A stretch of 64,000 bases of DNA from Cladophialophora immunda. Taxonomy: Eukaryota > Ascomycota > Eurotiomycetes > Chaetothyriales > Herpotrichiellaceae. A model generated the notes under the pieces. That model was not told the DNA's origin and made no database searches. It was given only the letters and a program-made list of their open reading frames with translations. The first letter of the stretch is position 1. The number at the start of each line of letters is the position of its first letter. The stretch spans positions 1,612,001-1,676,000 of the forward strand of contig NW_015622547.1 of NCBI RefSeq assembly GCF_000835495.1. Direction: 5' to 3'. Shown here piece after piece: positions 1-10,326 of this stretch. The position numbers were made by a program, and so were the translations under genes.

Positions 1-273
1 GTATGGAGTGGCAATTGTGTAAATTGGAATCGTGATGGTCGAGGCAGAAACACGACAAATTATTTTGACACTACGTGGATGTTCTGGTACCGCTTGTACT
101 GGCCCGTCTGGAAGGATTATACCATCTCCGGCGGCAAAGGTACCCATCCAGTCCATCCGCTGTGGAAGCTGGCCGCAAGCGTGCTTGGTGTTGGTTGTCT
201 GGCAGAGGTGGCCTGGCACTTCTCTCCTGCTCTGGCGCAGTCCCTATCGACACTCCACAAACTGGGTTTCTAG
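1..273 (+). CDS. Baeyer-Villiger-type flavin monooxygenase, C-terminal end (5' truncated)
   Basis: The reading frame is open from base 1 to a TAG at 271-273 and gives the last 90 residues. It carries the C-terminal signature of fungal FAD/NADPH monooxygenases of the cyclohexanone-monooxygenase type: W-x-G-N-C, then GRNTTNY, then the aromatic run WMFWYRLYWPVW. A hydrophobic segment (LAASVLGVGCLAEVAWHF) ends the protein. The FAD and NADPH Rossmann motifs would lie to the left of the window, so activity cannot be judged. Such enzymes insert oxygen next to a ketone or hydroxylate it, using NADPH. Family assignment rests only on this tail. Confidence 0.7.
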   Translation, partial: VWSGNCVNWNRDGRGRNTTNYFDTTWMFWYRLYWPVWKDYTISGGKGTHPVHPLWKLAASVLGVGCLAEVAWHFSPALAQSLSTLHKLGF

Positions 274-655
274 GTAGTAGTTGTGACTCGTAGCTGCAAA
301 ATTCACGAACTTCATAGTTGAAACACGTTGCATTGAGCGGCTTGAATCTGAGACTACCTTGGGGCTTTGACTCTGCCTTTGCATCGCTCTGCGGCTTCGG
401 TCATCCTTTGCCTGGAGTGAGATGGCCGGAGCTTCGGGTATAGACTAAAGAGTTGTCCGGCCGGGTACTCTCCAACTCTTGGGTAACCTCATGATGAATG
501 CTGCGGAATGTCCAGCTCGATTGGCAACCCCATCCACTTGTTAGGAGCGGGGCTAGCCTCGGGAACACAAGGATTTAAGAGTGCAGTGTGTCCCACGACC
601 AGTCCTGGACCTCTACTATTAACCCCAACGGCACGATTTCTCAGAAGTGGCCACG
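274..655. other. Intergenic, monooxygenase to dehydrogenase
   Basis: This 382-base stretch lies between two genes on the same strand. It must hold the terminator of the monooxygenase and the promoter of the zinc dehydrogenase. I see no coding signal, repeat or RNA gene in it. Confidence 0.6.
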
Positions 656-1756
656 ATGAGTTCCGGACACAGGCACCAGGCCATGGTGCTTTATGGCGCA
701 CAGGACCTTCGACTGGAGACGGTCGACACTCCCACGCCAGGCGCAAATGAGGTGCAGATTCGACCACGAGCCACAGGAATTTGCGGGTCGGATATTCACT
801 ACTATGAGCATGGCCGGAACGGGAACTACGTCGTCCGAAATCCGTTGGTCCTCGGACATGAGGCTGCTGGCGAGGTGGTTGCCGTGGGCAAAGACGTGAG
901 CTCTATCACAGTCGGGGATCGAGTGGCCATTGAACCACAGCGACCTTGTGGCGGCTGTAAGCAGTGCAAGGAAGGGATATACAATCTGTGTCCCAACCTC
1001 AGGTTTACCGGTTCGGCGACCGCGGATCCGCCTGTCCAAGGATCTCTTCAGCAGGTCTACAATCACCCAGCAAGTTTTGTACATCGGCTACCTGAGAGTC
1101 TCACATTCACAGAAGGAGCTTTGGTCGAACCCCTCTCAGTTGCTATGCACGCAGTACGCCGTTCTGGACTTCGAGCCGGGCAGTCCGTGGTAATCTTAGG
1201 AGCTGGTGCGATCGGGCTCCTTTGCGCCAGTGTAGCACGGCTCTCTGGTGCGTCGAGAATTTGTATGGTGGACATCGACCAATCTCGGCTCGACTATGCA
1301 AAGACTCACGAGCTTGCCGACCACGTCGGGCTGATGCCGCGGGGTCAATGGCAGGACCTCTCCAAGGCAGAGACATTTGCACGCACGGCCCAGGATATAC
1401 TCAGTCAACCCGGGTTTGAATTAGCGGATAGGGTTTTCGAGTGCACCGGGGTCGAAACATGCGTCAATGTGGGCATCCATTGCACAGCACCGGGCGGCAA
1501 GGTGGTCTTGGTCGGAATGGGAAGCCCGTTGCAATCGATTGATGTGGGAGCGGCCGCAAAACGGGAAGTGGACTTGTTGGGGCTCTGGCGATATGCGAAT
1601 ACCTTTGAAACCGCTATCGCTCTCCTGGCTTCTGGTCGCCTGAACGTAAAGTCACTGGCAACACACCGCTTTGAACTTACCAAGGCGGCCGAAGCATTTG
1701 AAGTCGTGCTACAGAAGCCCGAAGGGCTTATCAAGTGCGTCATCACATCAGATTAA
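656..1756 (+). CDS. Zinc-dependent polyol dehydrogenase (sorbitol/xylitol dehydrogenase type, MDR)
   Basis: A single-exon gene of 366 residues, normal for the medium-chain dehydrogenase family. Catalytic-zinc ligands are visible as C43 (ICGSDIHYY), H68-E69 (LGHE) and the Glu in ALVEPLSVA. The structural-zinc cysteines are C98, C101, C104 and C112. The Rossmann motif GAGAIGL is followed by an acidic residue in VDIDQSRL, which favours NAD over NADP. The predicted reaction is NAD-dependent oxidation of a polyol such as xylitol, sorbitol or L-arabinitol to a ketose. The start is the ATG at 656. The frame extends upstream to a GTG, which eukaryotes would not use. Substrate is inferred from family only. 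The next gene is a Zn2Cys6 factor on the same strand. Confidence 0.85.
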   Translation: MSSGHRHQAMVLYGAQDLRLETVDTPTPGANEVQIRPRATGICGSDIHYYEHGRNGNYVVRNPLVLGHEAAGEVVAVGKDVSSITVGDRVAIEPQRPCGGCKQCKEGIYNLCPNLRFTGSATADPPVQGSLQQVYNHPASFVHRLPESLTFTEGALVEPLSVAMHAVRRSGLRAGQSVVILGAGAIGLLCASVARLSGASRICMVDIDQSRLDYAKTHELADHVGLMPRGQWQDLSKAETFARTAQDILSQPGFELADRVFECTGVETCVNVGIHCTAPGGKVVLVGMGSPLQSIDVGAAAKREVDLLGLWRYANTFETAIALLASGRLNVKSLATHRFELTKAAEAFEVVLQKPEGLIKCVITSD

Positions 1757-2482
1757 ACCAGACAGGTCGAAGAACAAACCAAAATTCTACTTGCTCAATG
1801 GACGGCAGGCTGGCCTCAGAATCATACCATCGACTAGTACGACGGACCTTTACTTGGCTTCCGAGGCCAAACTTCTCGTAAATTGAAGTCAATTTTGGAT
1901 CAATTCGCAACCTAGAGCACGGCTGAGTAGTGAGTAGTCGAGAAAGCAGATTCTGAATTGGGGATCCGGCTATATGAACGCGAGGGGTGGATTGGCCCCG
2001 TGCCGGCTATTTGCACCATATATCCGGCCACTTTTGCCACCAAGGGCCCTGCGAATGAAGTTTGTGGCCAGGGTCTCATTTGAGATGATGCCGTGATGGA
2101 TGGCCTGAACACTAGTCAGAATAACAGAGTCTCAGTGGAGTCATGTTGAGCAGGGTAGTTTAACGTGTAGTAGTAGCGAATGTACAGGGCGCGCTCCTAA
2201 GCAAGGGGTTATTGCATTCAGTATGCCTTGCGCCGCACCCACACCGGGCCAGGTCCCTCTCCAGGGGCTGGGGTAGGGTGCAGCACCCCGCAATCTGGCG
2301 GACCAAGGACTTCAGGGAGATAACTCGTATTATGTCGTAGTGCCCAGGGGCTTTCCCGGCCGCTGTCGTCCAATTGACGCCGCGCTCTGGTCGAGTCCAA
2401 GGACAAACTTGGCATCTGAATTTTTCGCTGCCTTTCATCCTTGGATTGATGCTCTTAAGAGCTACCTATCAGTTGCAAAGAT
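1757..2482. other. Intergenic, upstream of the first Zn2Cys6 regulator
   Basis: A 726-base non-coding stretch with no frame of convincing composition. It holds the dehydrogenase 3' UTR and the regulator's promoter. No repeat or RNA gene is recognised. Confidence 0.6.
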
Positions 2483-4672
2483 ATGGCCGCCGGCGAAGGC
2501 GTGCGTTGCCGCGCAGCGCGTGCTTGCAAGAGGTGTCATGTTAAGAGAATCAAGTGCGACGCCATTGAGGGCGGCATGCCCTGCACCGGATGTCAACAGG
2601 CCGAGAATAGTGAATGCAGCTTGATGCCATCGAACAGAGGTACCTACATTCGAGCAGCATCCCGACGGGCGAGGCATCAACAAGCGGAAAGGGTGCGTTC
2701 TTCCATTCTTCGCAGTACGGCTGTGCCTCGCGATACAGATTACCAACGATTTGTCGCGGCCGAAGCAACGACCGAAGAACAGTATGCAGACCACCAACCT
2801 TCACGGAATCCCGACCCAATGGCAGGGACTATGGTATCGAGAGGAATCAATCGTGGTGGCAGAGGTCTCAACTCTGTCGCATCGCCACTGGACCGCCGTG
2901 CCACCTCACCCGCATCTGGTGCCGATGACACCAACTCTCCAGTATTGGACCTCGCGACGACAGGTCCGGAGTCATCTCATCGGGAACCTTCCTGGACTAC
3001 GATGTTTGACGGGCTCTTTGACAATCTTTCGCATAACCAGAAGGCCGCTCTCGACAAATGCTCCATCACCTATCTAGGCGAGTCATTTCCATTGGGCATG
3101 GTTCTTGAAGAGGTGAATGAAGGCGGAAGAACGCGCCTCCATCATCCCGGACCACCTGTTTCCGAGCCCTCGGTGGTAGAAGAGCCATCGGGGCAGCGAC
3201 ATCCCTCGCATATGCAGCCAGAAGATATCGCGTACCTCAAAGCAAAGGGTGCATTCACATTCCCTGATGCTGACAAGCTCGATGCATTGGTAACGACGTA
3301 CTTGGGACGAGTGTATCCTCTGTATCCAATAGTCAATCGACAAGAATTTATTCGACAGTATGAGGCCGATGAGGTCCCGGCCATGCTATTGCATGCTGTC
3401 TGCTCAATAGCTGCGACATTTTGCGACCTCGCCCTCATCCACCGTGCCGGATTTAGTTCGCGGCTTGACGCGAGGTTAGCATCCTACCGCAAAGCCAAAG
3501 CGCTTTTTGAAGTTGGGTACGAGACCGACAAGATTGTGCAGCTGCAGAGTGCTGTCTACATGACATTTTGGGGCGGAGGGCCGACCAACCATTGGAACTA
3601 TTTCAGCTGGATCGGCACGGCCGTGACGATCGCAGAGTCTCTTGGGATTCATCGGTCGATGGCCAATGCTGATATGGATGTTTCTGACAGGAGTCTATTG
3701 AAGAGGCTATGGTGGACTCTCGTCAACAGGGACGCTCACTGTCAAAGCCTGGTTGGGCGCCCGTTTCGAATCAACCAAGAACAGGTGGACATAGAGCCCT
3801 TGGTGCCGGAGGATTTTGAGGAAGATATGCGGAGTCCCGAGTTCAAATCGCATCCATTACGAACCGCGTTCGCTCTCTACCAGATCCACATGTCACGATT
3901 ATCGCTCATCCTCAAAGATATTGTGAACGCTCGATTTAGACCCGGTAGACTGCAGTCGAGAGCTGCCGTTCTGTACGACAAGTTGCTGCGCTGGCGCCAT
4001 GAGTTGCCTGGGGAGCTTCAGTGGGTGGATGGTGATGCAAACCTAGACGTCTTTGTGTTATGCCTCTGCACATCTTACAACCACCATTTGATACTCCTCC
4101 ACCAAGACCAACCGCCCATGGGTGGTTTGGCGTCTACTACCCAGGAAAATTCCTTATTGAAAAGGTCAATTCCTTCGCCCGGGATCGCAGCCAGGAATAT
4201 TACTTGCCTCGTGTACACGATATACGCCAAGTCGAACCCTCTTTGTATCCCACATGAAACATTCCAAGGCGTGTTCCTGGCGGAGGCAGTAATGTTTACA
4301 CAGATGAAGGCTTCTGACCTGATGACCGCGCAGCATGGAAGAGCGGCGTTGTCCGCTTGTCAGATGCTGTGGCATGCAGTCTTGGAAACTTGGGACGCTT
4401 CACCTTGGATCCTGCGTCTGTTCGACCATCTGGTCGGGCGTCTCGGCCTTCCAAGCGACAGGCAGAACGACCCTAGCTGGGTAGCGACGGGTGAGTCTTC
4501 CACAGATGCTCTGCACGCCGACGAGTTTGTGGATGACTTCGGGGATACTCTCCCAACCCTGTCCACTTTTCTTGACATGACGCAAGACGGAGGCGCGTTG
4601 TCGAATTTTGTAGATTTTCCCATCTTTTCAGGTTCTTTAGGCTTGACGGATCCAAGTCTAGGAATGCAATAG
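2483..4672 (+). CDS. Zn2Cys6 fungal transcription factor
   Basis: An uninterrupted frame of 729 residues starting at the ATG at 2483. The binuclear zinc cluster is complete at the N-terminus: C15, C18, C25, C34, C37 and C45, with the basic stretch HVKRIKC between the second and third cysteines. A middle region of about residues 255-500 matches the fungal-specific transcription-factor domain, with PDADKLDALVTTYLGRVYPLYPIVNRQEF and a segment with ESLGIHR and LKRLWWTLVNRD. The flanking parts are polar and low in complexity. It is nuclear and probably binds CGG-containing sites. Its position between the dehydrogenase and the cyclase suggests it regulates neighbouring catabolic genes, but nothing in the sequence proves the targets. 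Confidence 0.9.
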   Translation: MAAGEGVRCRAARACKRCHVKRIKCDAIEGGMPCTGCQQAENSECSLMPSNRGTYIRAASRRARHQQAERVRSSILRSTAVPRDTDYQRFVAAEATTEEQYADHQPSRNPDPMAGTMVSRGINRGGRGLNSVASPLDRRATSPASGADDTNSPVLDLATTGPESSHREPSWTTMFDGLFDNLSHNQKAALDKCSITYLGESFPLGMVLEEVNEGGRTRLHHPGPPVSEPSVVEEPSGQRHPSHMQPEDIAYLKAKGAFTFPDADKLDALVTTYLGRVYPLYPIVNRQEFIRQYEADEVPAMLLHAVCSIAATFCDLALIHRAGFSSRLDARLASYRKAKALFEVGYETDKIVQLQSAVYMTFWGGGPTNHWNYFSWIGTAVTIAESLGIHRSMANADMDVSDRSLLKRLWWTLVNRDAHCQSLVGRPFRINQEQVDIEPLVPEDFEEDMRSPEFKSHPLRTAFALYQIHMSRLSLILKDIVNARFRPGRLQSRAAVLYDKLLRWRHELPGELQWVDGDANLDVFVLCLCTSYNHHLILLHQDQPPMGGLASTTQENSLLKRSIPSPGIAARNITCLVYTIYAKSNPLCIPHETFQGVFLAEAVMFTQMKASDLMTAQHGRAALSACQMLWHAVLETWDASPWILRLFDHLVGRLGLPSDRQNDPSWVATGESSTDALHADEFVDDFGDTLPTLSTFLDMTQDGGALSNFVDFPIFSGSLGLTDPSLGMQ

Positions 4673-5114
4673 CAGAGCATTTCAGGTGGTGGGAGACGCA
4701 CATAGACGACTTCTAGTATGATTGTGGGTAGTAAGCGTACAGTCGACATAAAGCAGTCTACTCATCTCGCTTCTAACAAGATCATCTCGCAACAGAATAG
4801 TTGCCTATAAGTTCAAATACAAAGTTCACCACAATGAACTTTAGAGGAGCCGGCTATACCCCAACGAAATCACAAGCCCAGAGGTTTCCCGACCTTTGCT
4901 ATTCGAAGGAAAATGTGAAACCCCCTTCTGCTGGGCCATCGGGATTACCATAAGCTCCCCCAAGTAGGCTGTCTAAGAGGGGGTCTCTACCGGCTATGTT
5001 CGTCTACATACAAGCGAGCTTTCCGTTCCGTCAGCTCTGCAGGATACAGCATCAAGCGCTACGATGATTTTATAGTGAACAGATTGTGTCTCTCACGTAC
5101 AAACCACACTTGCG
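4673..5114. other. Intergenic, upstream of the cyclase gene
   Basis: A 442-base non-coding stretch between two plus-strand genes. It contains no recognisable gene or repeat and should include the cyclase promoter. Confidence 0.6.
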
Positions 5115-6353
5115 ATGGACTTGGAACATTCATATATTTTCCCAAAATTTGGTGAATTGCCGCTGGTTCCCAACACCCCGCAAGGCTGTCTCTGGGGCTT
5201 TTACGATCGACATGGGAAAAAGGATGAAGTAGGGGGTAAGCCATATTTCACAAACCTAAGTATGACATCAATTGACCATCCCAAAGCCATTAACCTCCTC
5301 ACTGCCTCCGTGGTAAGAGAGGCCAGCAAGGAAATTCAGACAGGACATCATGTCCAACTTGACTGGCCGCTACATAATCAAGAGTTCCCCGGGTACAATC
5401 GCAAACCCTTTGAGCACAAGATCATCGACCACAAGCCCCTGGGCATATGTGGCTTTGATGACGAAATCCACATGAATACACAGAGCGGCTCGCAGTGGGA
5501 CGGACTGAAACATGTAAGTCACAGGTGGCATTTTCCACGACGAGATTGTCGATTCACCGCGACTCACTCCCTTCTCTAGGACGGCTACGGCAATGGCCGC
5601 AATGTGTTCTACAACGGCCTGACTTATCAGGAGGCGAGCCGATCTACCACGAACGGAACACATAGTGAGTTCCATCCGAACACGAGACACGCATGTTTTG
5701 GCAGAATAAAACTAAACCTCGGGTCTAGACTGGTGCGAGAGGGGCGGCATTGTCGGTCGAGGCATCTTGGTGGATATGGTAGCTTCTTTTTTTCACTCTT
5801 CACTCGGTGTTCTGAGGAGATGATTAACCCACTGACAAAAAATCAGGTCAGATTTTACGAGAGGAGAGATGGGCAAGCCCCGGATCCGTGGACGCGGTAT
5901 GAGATCCCACTGGATGACCTCCAGACCGCCCTCAAGGATCAAGGCACGGTGCCTAGGCAGGGGGACATCTTCATGATTCGTTCAGGCTACGTTAAGCGTC
6001 ACAATGAAGCGAGTTCCAAAGAGCGGGAAGCCTGCACGTTCGGTATAGGTAAACCGGCCATCGGGGTAGCCGCGGACGAGGAAACTGTTCGGTGGATGTA
6101 CGACCAGCACTTTGCGGCCCATGTTGGCGATACAGTGGCATTTGAAGCATGGCCGCCTTCTCCGGCCAGGGACTACAGCTTCCACAACTGGTCGCTTGTC
6201 TGGTGGGGGACACCACTGGGAGAGCTCTGGGACTTGGAAAGTTTGGCAGTAGCTTGCGAACGGCATGGCCGGTGGTCGTTCTTCTTCACCAGTGCTCCTC
6301 TGCACGTCAAGGGCGGAGTGGCGAGTCCCCCATGCGCGATTGCTATATTCTGA
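5115..6353 (+). CDS. Cyclase-family (PF04199) metal-dependent hydrolase
   Basis: Four exons, 5115-5513, 5580-5664, 5729-5778 and 5847-6353, join in phase to a 346-residue protein. The introns are 66, 64 and 68 bases with GT..AG ends. The family signature runs across the first two exons: DDEIHMNTQSGSQWDG then a His. It is followed by NWCERGGIVGRGILVD, split over exons 2 and 3, which matches the fungal branch of the kynurenine-formamidase-like cyclase superfamily. These proteins use metal-bound water to open or hydrolyse amides or cyclic substrates, and the substrate here is unknown. The C-terminal half has the usual GDIFMIRSGY and NWSLVWWGTPLGELWDL stretches. The gene is convergent with the SDR gene downstream. 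Confidence 0.85.
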
Positions 6354-6751
6354 CGGTCCATACGGGCCTCGAGAGGCCCTGAGAAGACGCCAAACCCAGA
6401 TGGGATGTTGGAGAAAATGCCATATAGCCGGTACCGACCACCCTTTGGTTGACGCATGGAAGATGAGCCGACTCCTGTAGTACAACCCGGTTTCTCGACC
6501 AAGTGAGTAGCGGATATAAAATCTACAGCAACATATAGTTCAGGTAGTAGCTTTCAAAAGTCGTGTCACGTCCAACATCATTGTACGAATTGCCAGCCGC
6601 AACACAAATACGCATCTGACAGCTACCAAACGTGCTCCGATCGCCATTCGACTCAAAAGAAGTACTCACAGGACTACGAAAGGAACCACAGAGAAGATTC
6701 TTGTATTGGTTGATGAGAGCTACAGGCGATTTACAGTGGCCAATAGGTCTT
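6354..6751. other. Intergenic between convergent genes
   Basis: This 398-base region separates the stops of the cyclase (plus) and SDR (minus) genes. It must hold both 3' UTRs. No gene is seen. Confidence 0.6.
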
Positions 6752-7848
6752 TCAACTTCCATCCCAGTAGCGACCAACATGTAGTGCTCCAGTGACCAGC
6801 ATCTCAGAGCCGCTCATGTAAGAGCTCGCCTCGCTCAAAAGGTATACAGCGGCGCCCTTGAGTTCGCTTCTATCTCCCATGCGATGGGCAGGAGGCTCTG
6901 TCACAGCAACCTCAGCAACCTTCGGATGAAGCTTGCCATAATTGACGAGGGTGTCAGTGTTGATATATCTATATGCGTATGTGTTAACAGGTTAATTGGT
7001 ACGAAGACAGTTTGCCAATAGGCAATGGCGTTTCGAGAGCTGGCAGCAAGATGTCATGTACGCACCCTGGCGAAATACAATTGACGCGGATCCCGTCTTT
7101 GGAGAGCTCAACAGCCAACTGACTCTTCAGAGACACGACCGCTCCCTTGCTAGAACAGTAGTCGCTCGTGAACTGGTGATTGCTGGACTGGTGTGCCGCC
7201 ACAGATGCAATCATCACAATGGAGCCAGCACCCGAAGCATTAGGTTTTCGAGGTTGTCGAACCATTTGTGCGACGGCTAGTTGCGTTGCGAAGAAAGTCC
7301 CAAAAACATTGATGGAGAAAGTTCGCACCACGCTGTCGGGAGTCTTGTCTAGAAAGCGATTGTCGGAGCATACTCCGGCGGCGGTCACTCTGCGATCAAT
7401 CACCCGCATCAGCACATAATGCCGGATGGTGTTATCCGTAGTGTGTTCGACTTACAAGCCATCAATCCGGCCGAAGTCAGCAACGATACTCTCGAATGTC
7501 CCTTTCAACCGGTTGAAGTCGGTGACATCGGACCTGCCACAATGGTCAGTACACACTCGTCTATATTCGTCAAAAAGCGATGGAGATGGAGATAACGAAC
7601 CGATAAAACTTGGACTTGGGCGAGATCTTCAATAGCTGCGTGTAATGCTCGTGCGGCTCTGGCAGGGCATCAACGATGGCGACTAGTCCACCGGCCTCAG
7701 CAACGGCGAATGCCAGAGCAAGACCGATCCCTCTGCCTCCTCCGGTAATCACAACGACATTGTCGTTGAGAAGGAACTGATCCAAGACATTGCGCGTCAG
7801 ATAACGGTCGATGTTAGCCTCCGAATGGCCGTTAGTATCGCCATTCAT
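6752..7848 (-). CDS. Classical short-chain dehydrogenase/reductase
   Basis: Four exons on the minus strand, 7848-7601, 7533-7456, 7389-7066 and 6968-6752, join in phase to 288 residues. The introns are 67, 66 and 97 bases. The cofactor motif TGGGRGIG is at about residues 35-42. The catalytic set is S171 (MIASVAA), Y186 and K190 (SDYCSSK). The segment VNCISPGYINTD crosses the third intron and supports that join. The product is an NAD(P)-dependent oxidoreductase of unknown substrate, probably cytosolic. The start is the first in-frame ATG (MNGDTNG). The frame stays open upstream only to a TTG, so an extra 5' exon is possible. The gene is divergent from the epimerase-like gene. Confidence 0.85.
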
Positions 7849-8752
7849 GATGGAGGCTAGACGACGTTGCAAATCACGAGACAAGTGTTCTGGTGCTTCA
7901 GCTGTTGCACGGGGGGGTACGAGACCCAACAGTGTTTAAGAGCTTGCCATGGGTACAAGAGTGGGAGTTCAGAGGACCCAGCGGATCAGGGGCCTGGCTA
8001 ATGCCTGTGCCCTTCGCGAGCTCGCCGAAGCCAAGTCGTAATTGCACATTGCCGGACGAGTATACAGGCTGGATGGAAATGAGAGGCTGATCCTGACCCC
8101 AACGGAGATATTTCTCTACAGAGCCTTTGTGATGCGAATGCCGACAACTGATAGAGAGCTTGGCTCTCCAATTGCGAATTACTAGTGCAGACCATGTCGC
8201 CTTCCGAAAAGGAAGCTGGCTGATTGGTGACGACGTGAGTACGCTGGCAGTGATGCAACGTGAAACCACTGCGTGGGACTCTTGAGTTCTCCAACAATAG
8301 GGGTTAGAAATTCTCCATCCAGAATTTGGGGTATCCACAAATATTCTCGAGGCATCAATGCTCCATGCAGGAGAAACAAAGAAGTTGGGCTCTTGGAAAT
8401 TTAGAAAGCTCTTGACCACTAAGCTGCGATAGGGTGTTCATTCTTGCCACCGTAGGCTATCTGATGTTTCTTCTCCCCGACCTTTCCCTGTCGGCTCTCT
8501 TTCTCAGCCTAGTAAGCGACCCATGTCTATGGTCAAACAAAGTCAGCATCTCCTTCATTTTAGCATTTGCGGCGTTGAGTGCCAACTGACACCAAACCAA
8601 AAATACGTAACTGATTTGGTTGGAAGTGCTGTGTTACCGTGTTTGTAAGTTTCTACCTGCGTGATCATCTATTTTCGATGACGCCCCCAGTACTTATTCA
8701 CAACTATACCAAAAGGATAACTGTTCGACATTGCGTAGACCCAGCCGACAAG
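7849..8752. promoter_or_regulatory. Divergent promoter region, SDR / epimerase-like
   Basis: This 904-base region lies between the starts of the minus-strand SDR and the plus-strand epimerase-like gene and must hold both promoters. It carries no supported gene. Shared control of the two oxidoreductases is a reasonable inference from the head-to-head layout. I did not identify a specific operator. Confidence 0.5.
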
Positions 8753-9931
8753 ATGGCAGGCACCGGCAAAAGGGCATTGATTGTAGGCCCGGGGTTTATT
8801 GGACTCAACATCCTTGATCTACTGGTGCACGAGAACTTCCAGGTTATGAGAACTCCATGAAATATGTCCCAGCATTTGTGGGAAGCAACTTGCTCTGACC
8901 GGTGAACTAGGTCACTGGAATCGTCCGCAGATCGGAACATGCAGAGCAAGTCGAGCATCTGGGTGCCACATCTGTGATTGGGGATCTGGATGATGTCCCT
9001 CTCATAACTCAACAGGCAATCGAACACGACATCATCTTTCATACCGCCACAGCTGACCATATATCGTCTGTCGAGGCCATTTGTCAGGGAGTCGCCGAGC
9101 GCGCGAATCAAGGAAAATCAACCATATATATTCACACGTCGGGAGCGAGCCTGCTAGATGACCAGTCCCACGGAAATTATGAGACCAGCAAAATATACTA
9201 TGACAACAAGCCCGAGGATATAGCTGCGCTCCCACCGACAGCACCACACCGCAAAATTGACCTGACCGTCGTCAACTGGGGAAAAAGATTGGGCGAGAAG
9301 GCCAAAATCGCGATCATAATACCTCCGATCATTTATGGTTATAACTCCAACCACAAACGCCTAACCATCCAGATCCCCACGCTCACTCGGTTTGCCTTGA
9401 AGCATGGCTACGCTGGATTCGTGGGTAAAGGACTCAGCGTTGAAAGCTCAATCCATGTATTGGATCTCGCGAGGGCTTTCATGGTTTTGTTACACTATAT
9501 GGAGTCGTCTGATTCGCGGATATTCATTGAAAACCCTTATTTTTTCTGCGATAGTGGCCAGGATCACTCTTGGAGGTCGTTCGGCGAGATGATTGGAAAA
9601 GGCCTGCACAAAGCGGGTAAAATTGCTGATCCCACACCGAAGAGCATCCCCAAAGACATGTTTGGGTGGCTGTTTGGGGATCACACATACCCTGTAGCTG
9701 GCTTGAACTCGCGCAGCCGTGGCGTGAGATTAAGAGAGTTAGGCTGGGAGCCGAGTGAGTTAATTCCCAGAGCTCTTTTGCACGACCAAGTGACATCTGG
9801 CCCATAATATTGCTAATAGCTCACCAGGAGAGATTAGCATCTTCGATAGTTACGAGCAGTTCGAGCTGCCAGAAATCCTAAAGGAGGACATCAGCCACTT
9901 TAAAGGGTATCAGAAAGTGGCAGCATCATGA
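8753..9931 (+). CDS. NAD-dependent epimerase/dehydratase-like protein (extended SDR)
   Basis: Three exons, 8753-8842, 8911-9754 and 9828-9931, join in phase to 345 residues. The introns are 68 and 73 bases. The N-terminal Rossmann segment ALIVGPGFIGLNILDLL carries the glycine-rich dinucleotide loop, and exon 2 continues directly with VTGIVRR. A Y120-x3-K124 pair (NYETSK) could be the catalytic Tyr/Lys but sits early, so this is uncertain. IIIPPIIYGYNSNHKRL, then GLSVESSIHVLDLARAF, are typical of fungal NAD-dependent epimerase or NmrA-like proteins. The substrate is unknown. It could equally be a redox-sensing, non-catalytic NmrA-type protein. Confidence 0.8.
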
Positions 9932-10326
9932 TAGTCCTAAGGAACAGATATGAAGGCCATAAATCATGAGAGTACTGTAGAGCAGTGGTAAGCACCGAGT
10001 GATGAGTCAGCGAAAATGCTATGTGCGACGATTGTTTGGGGATATTATGATTGGCCACTCTGGTCCGACAACCTTGCTACTTTGTAAAAGTGTGCCTGTT
10101 GACGATCCTCACTTCTGCTATAGAATGCACAAACGAGGGTGTGGAGAGGAAAACGGTTTTGCAAGTCACTGGCTACGACTGTACTCTTGATGCACAAAAG
10201 GTGACGGGTCCTACCACGCACTATAGTGTATGTTATCGACTCTATTTCAGAAGTTTGGTATTGTTCACTAGTCAACAAAAGACGTCCTGGTCAGTTGTGC
10301 AGCTACATATTTCATTTCCATCGATT
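9932..10326. other. Intergenic between convergent genes
   Basis: A 395-base stretch between the epimerase-like stop (plus) and the membrane-protein stop (minus). It contains no convincing frame and serves as 3' UTR for both. Confidence 0.6.
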
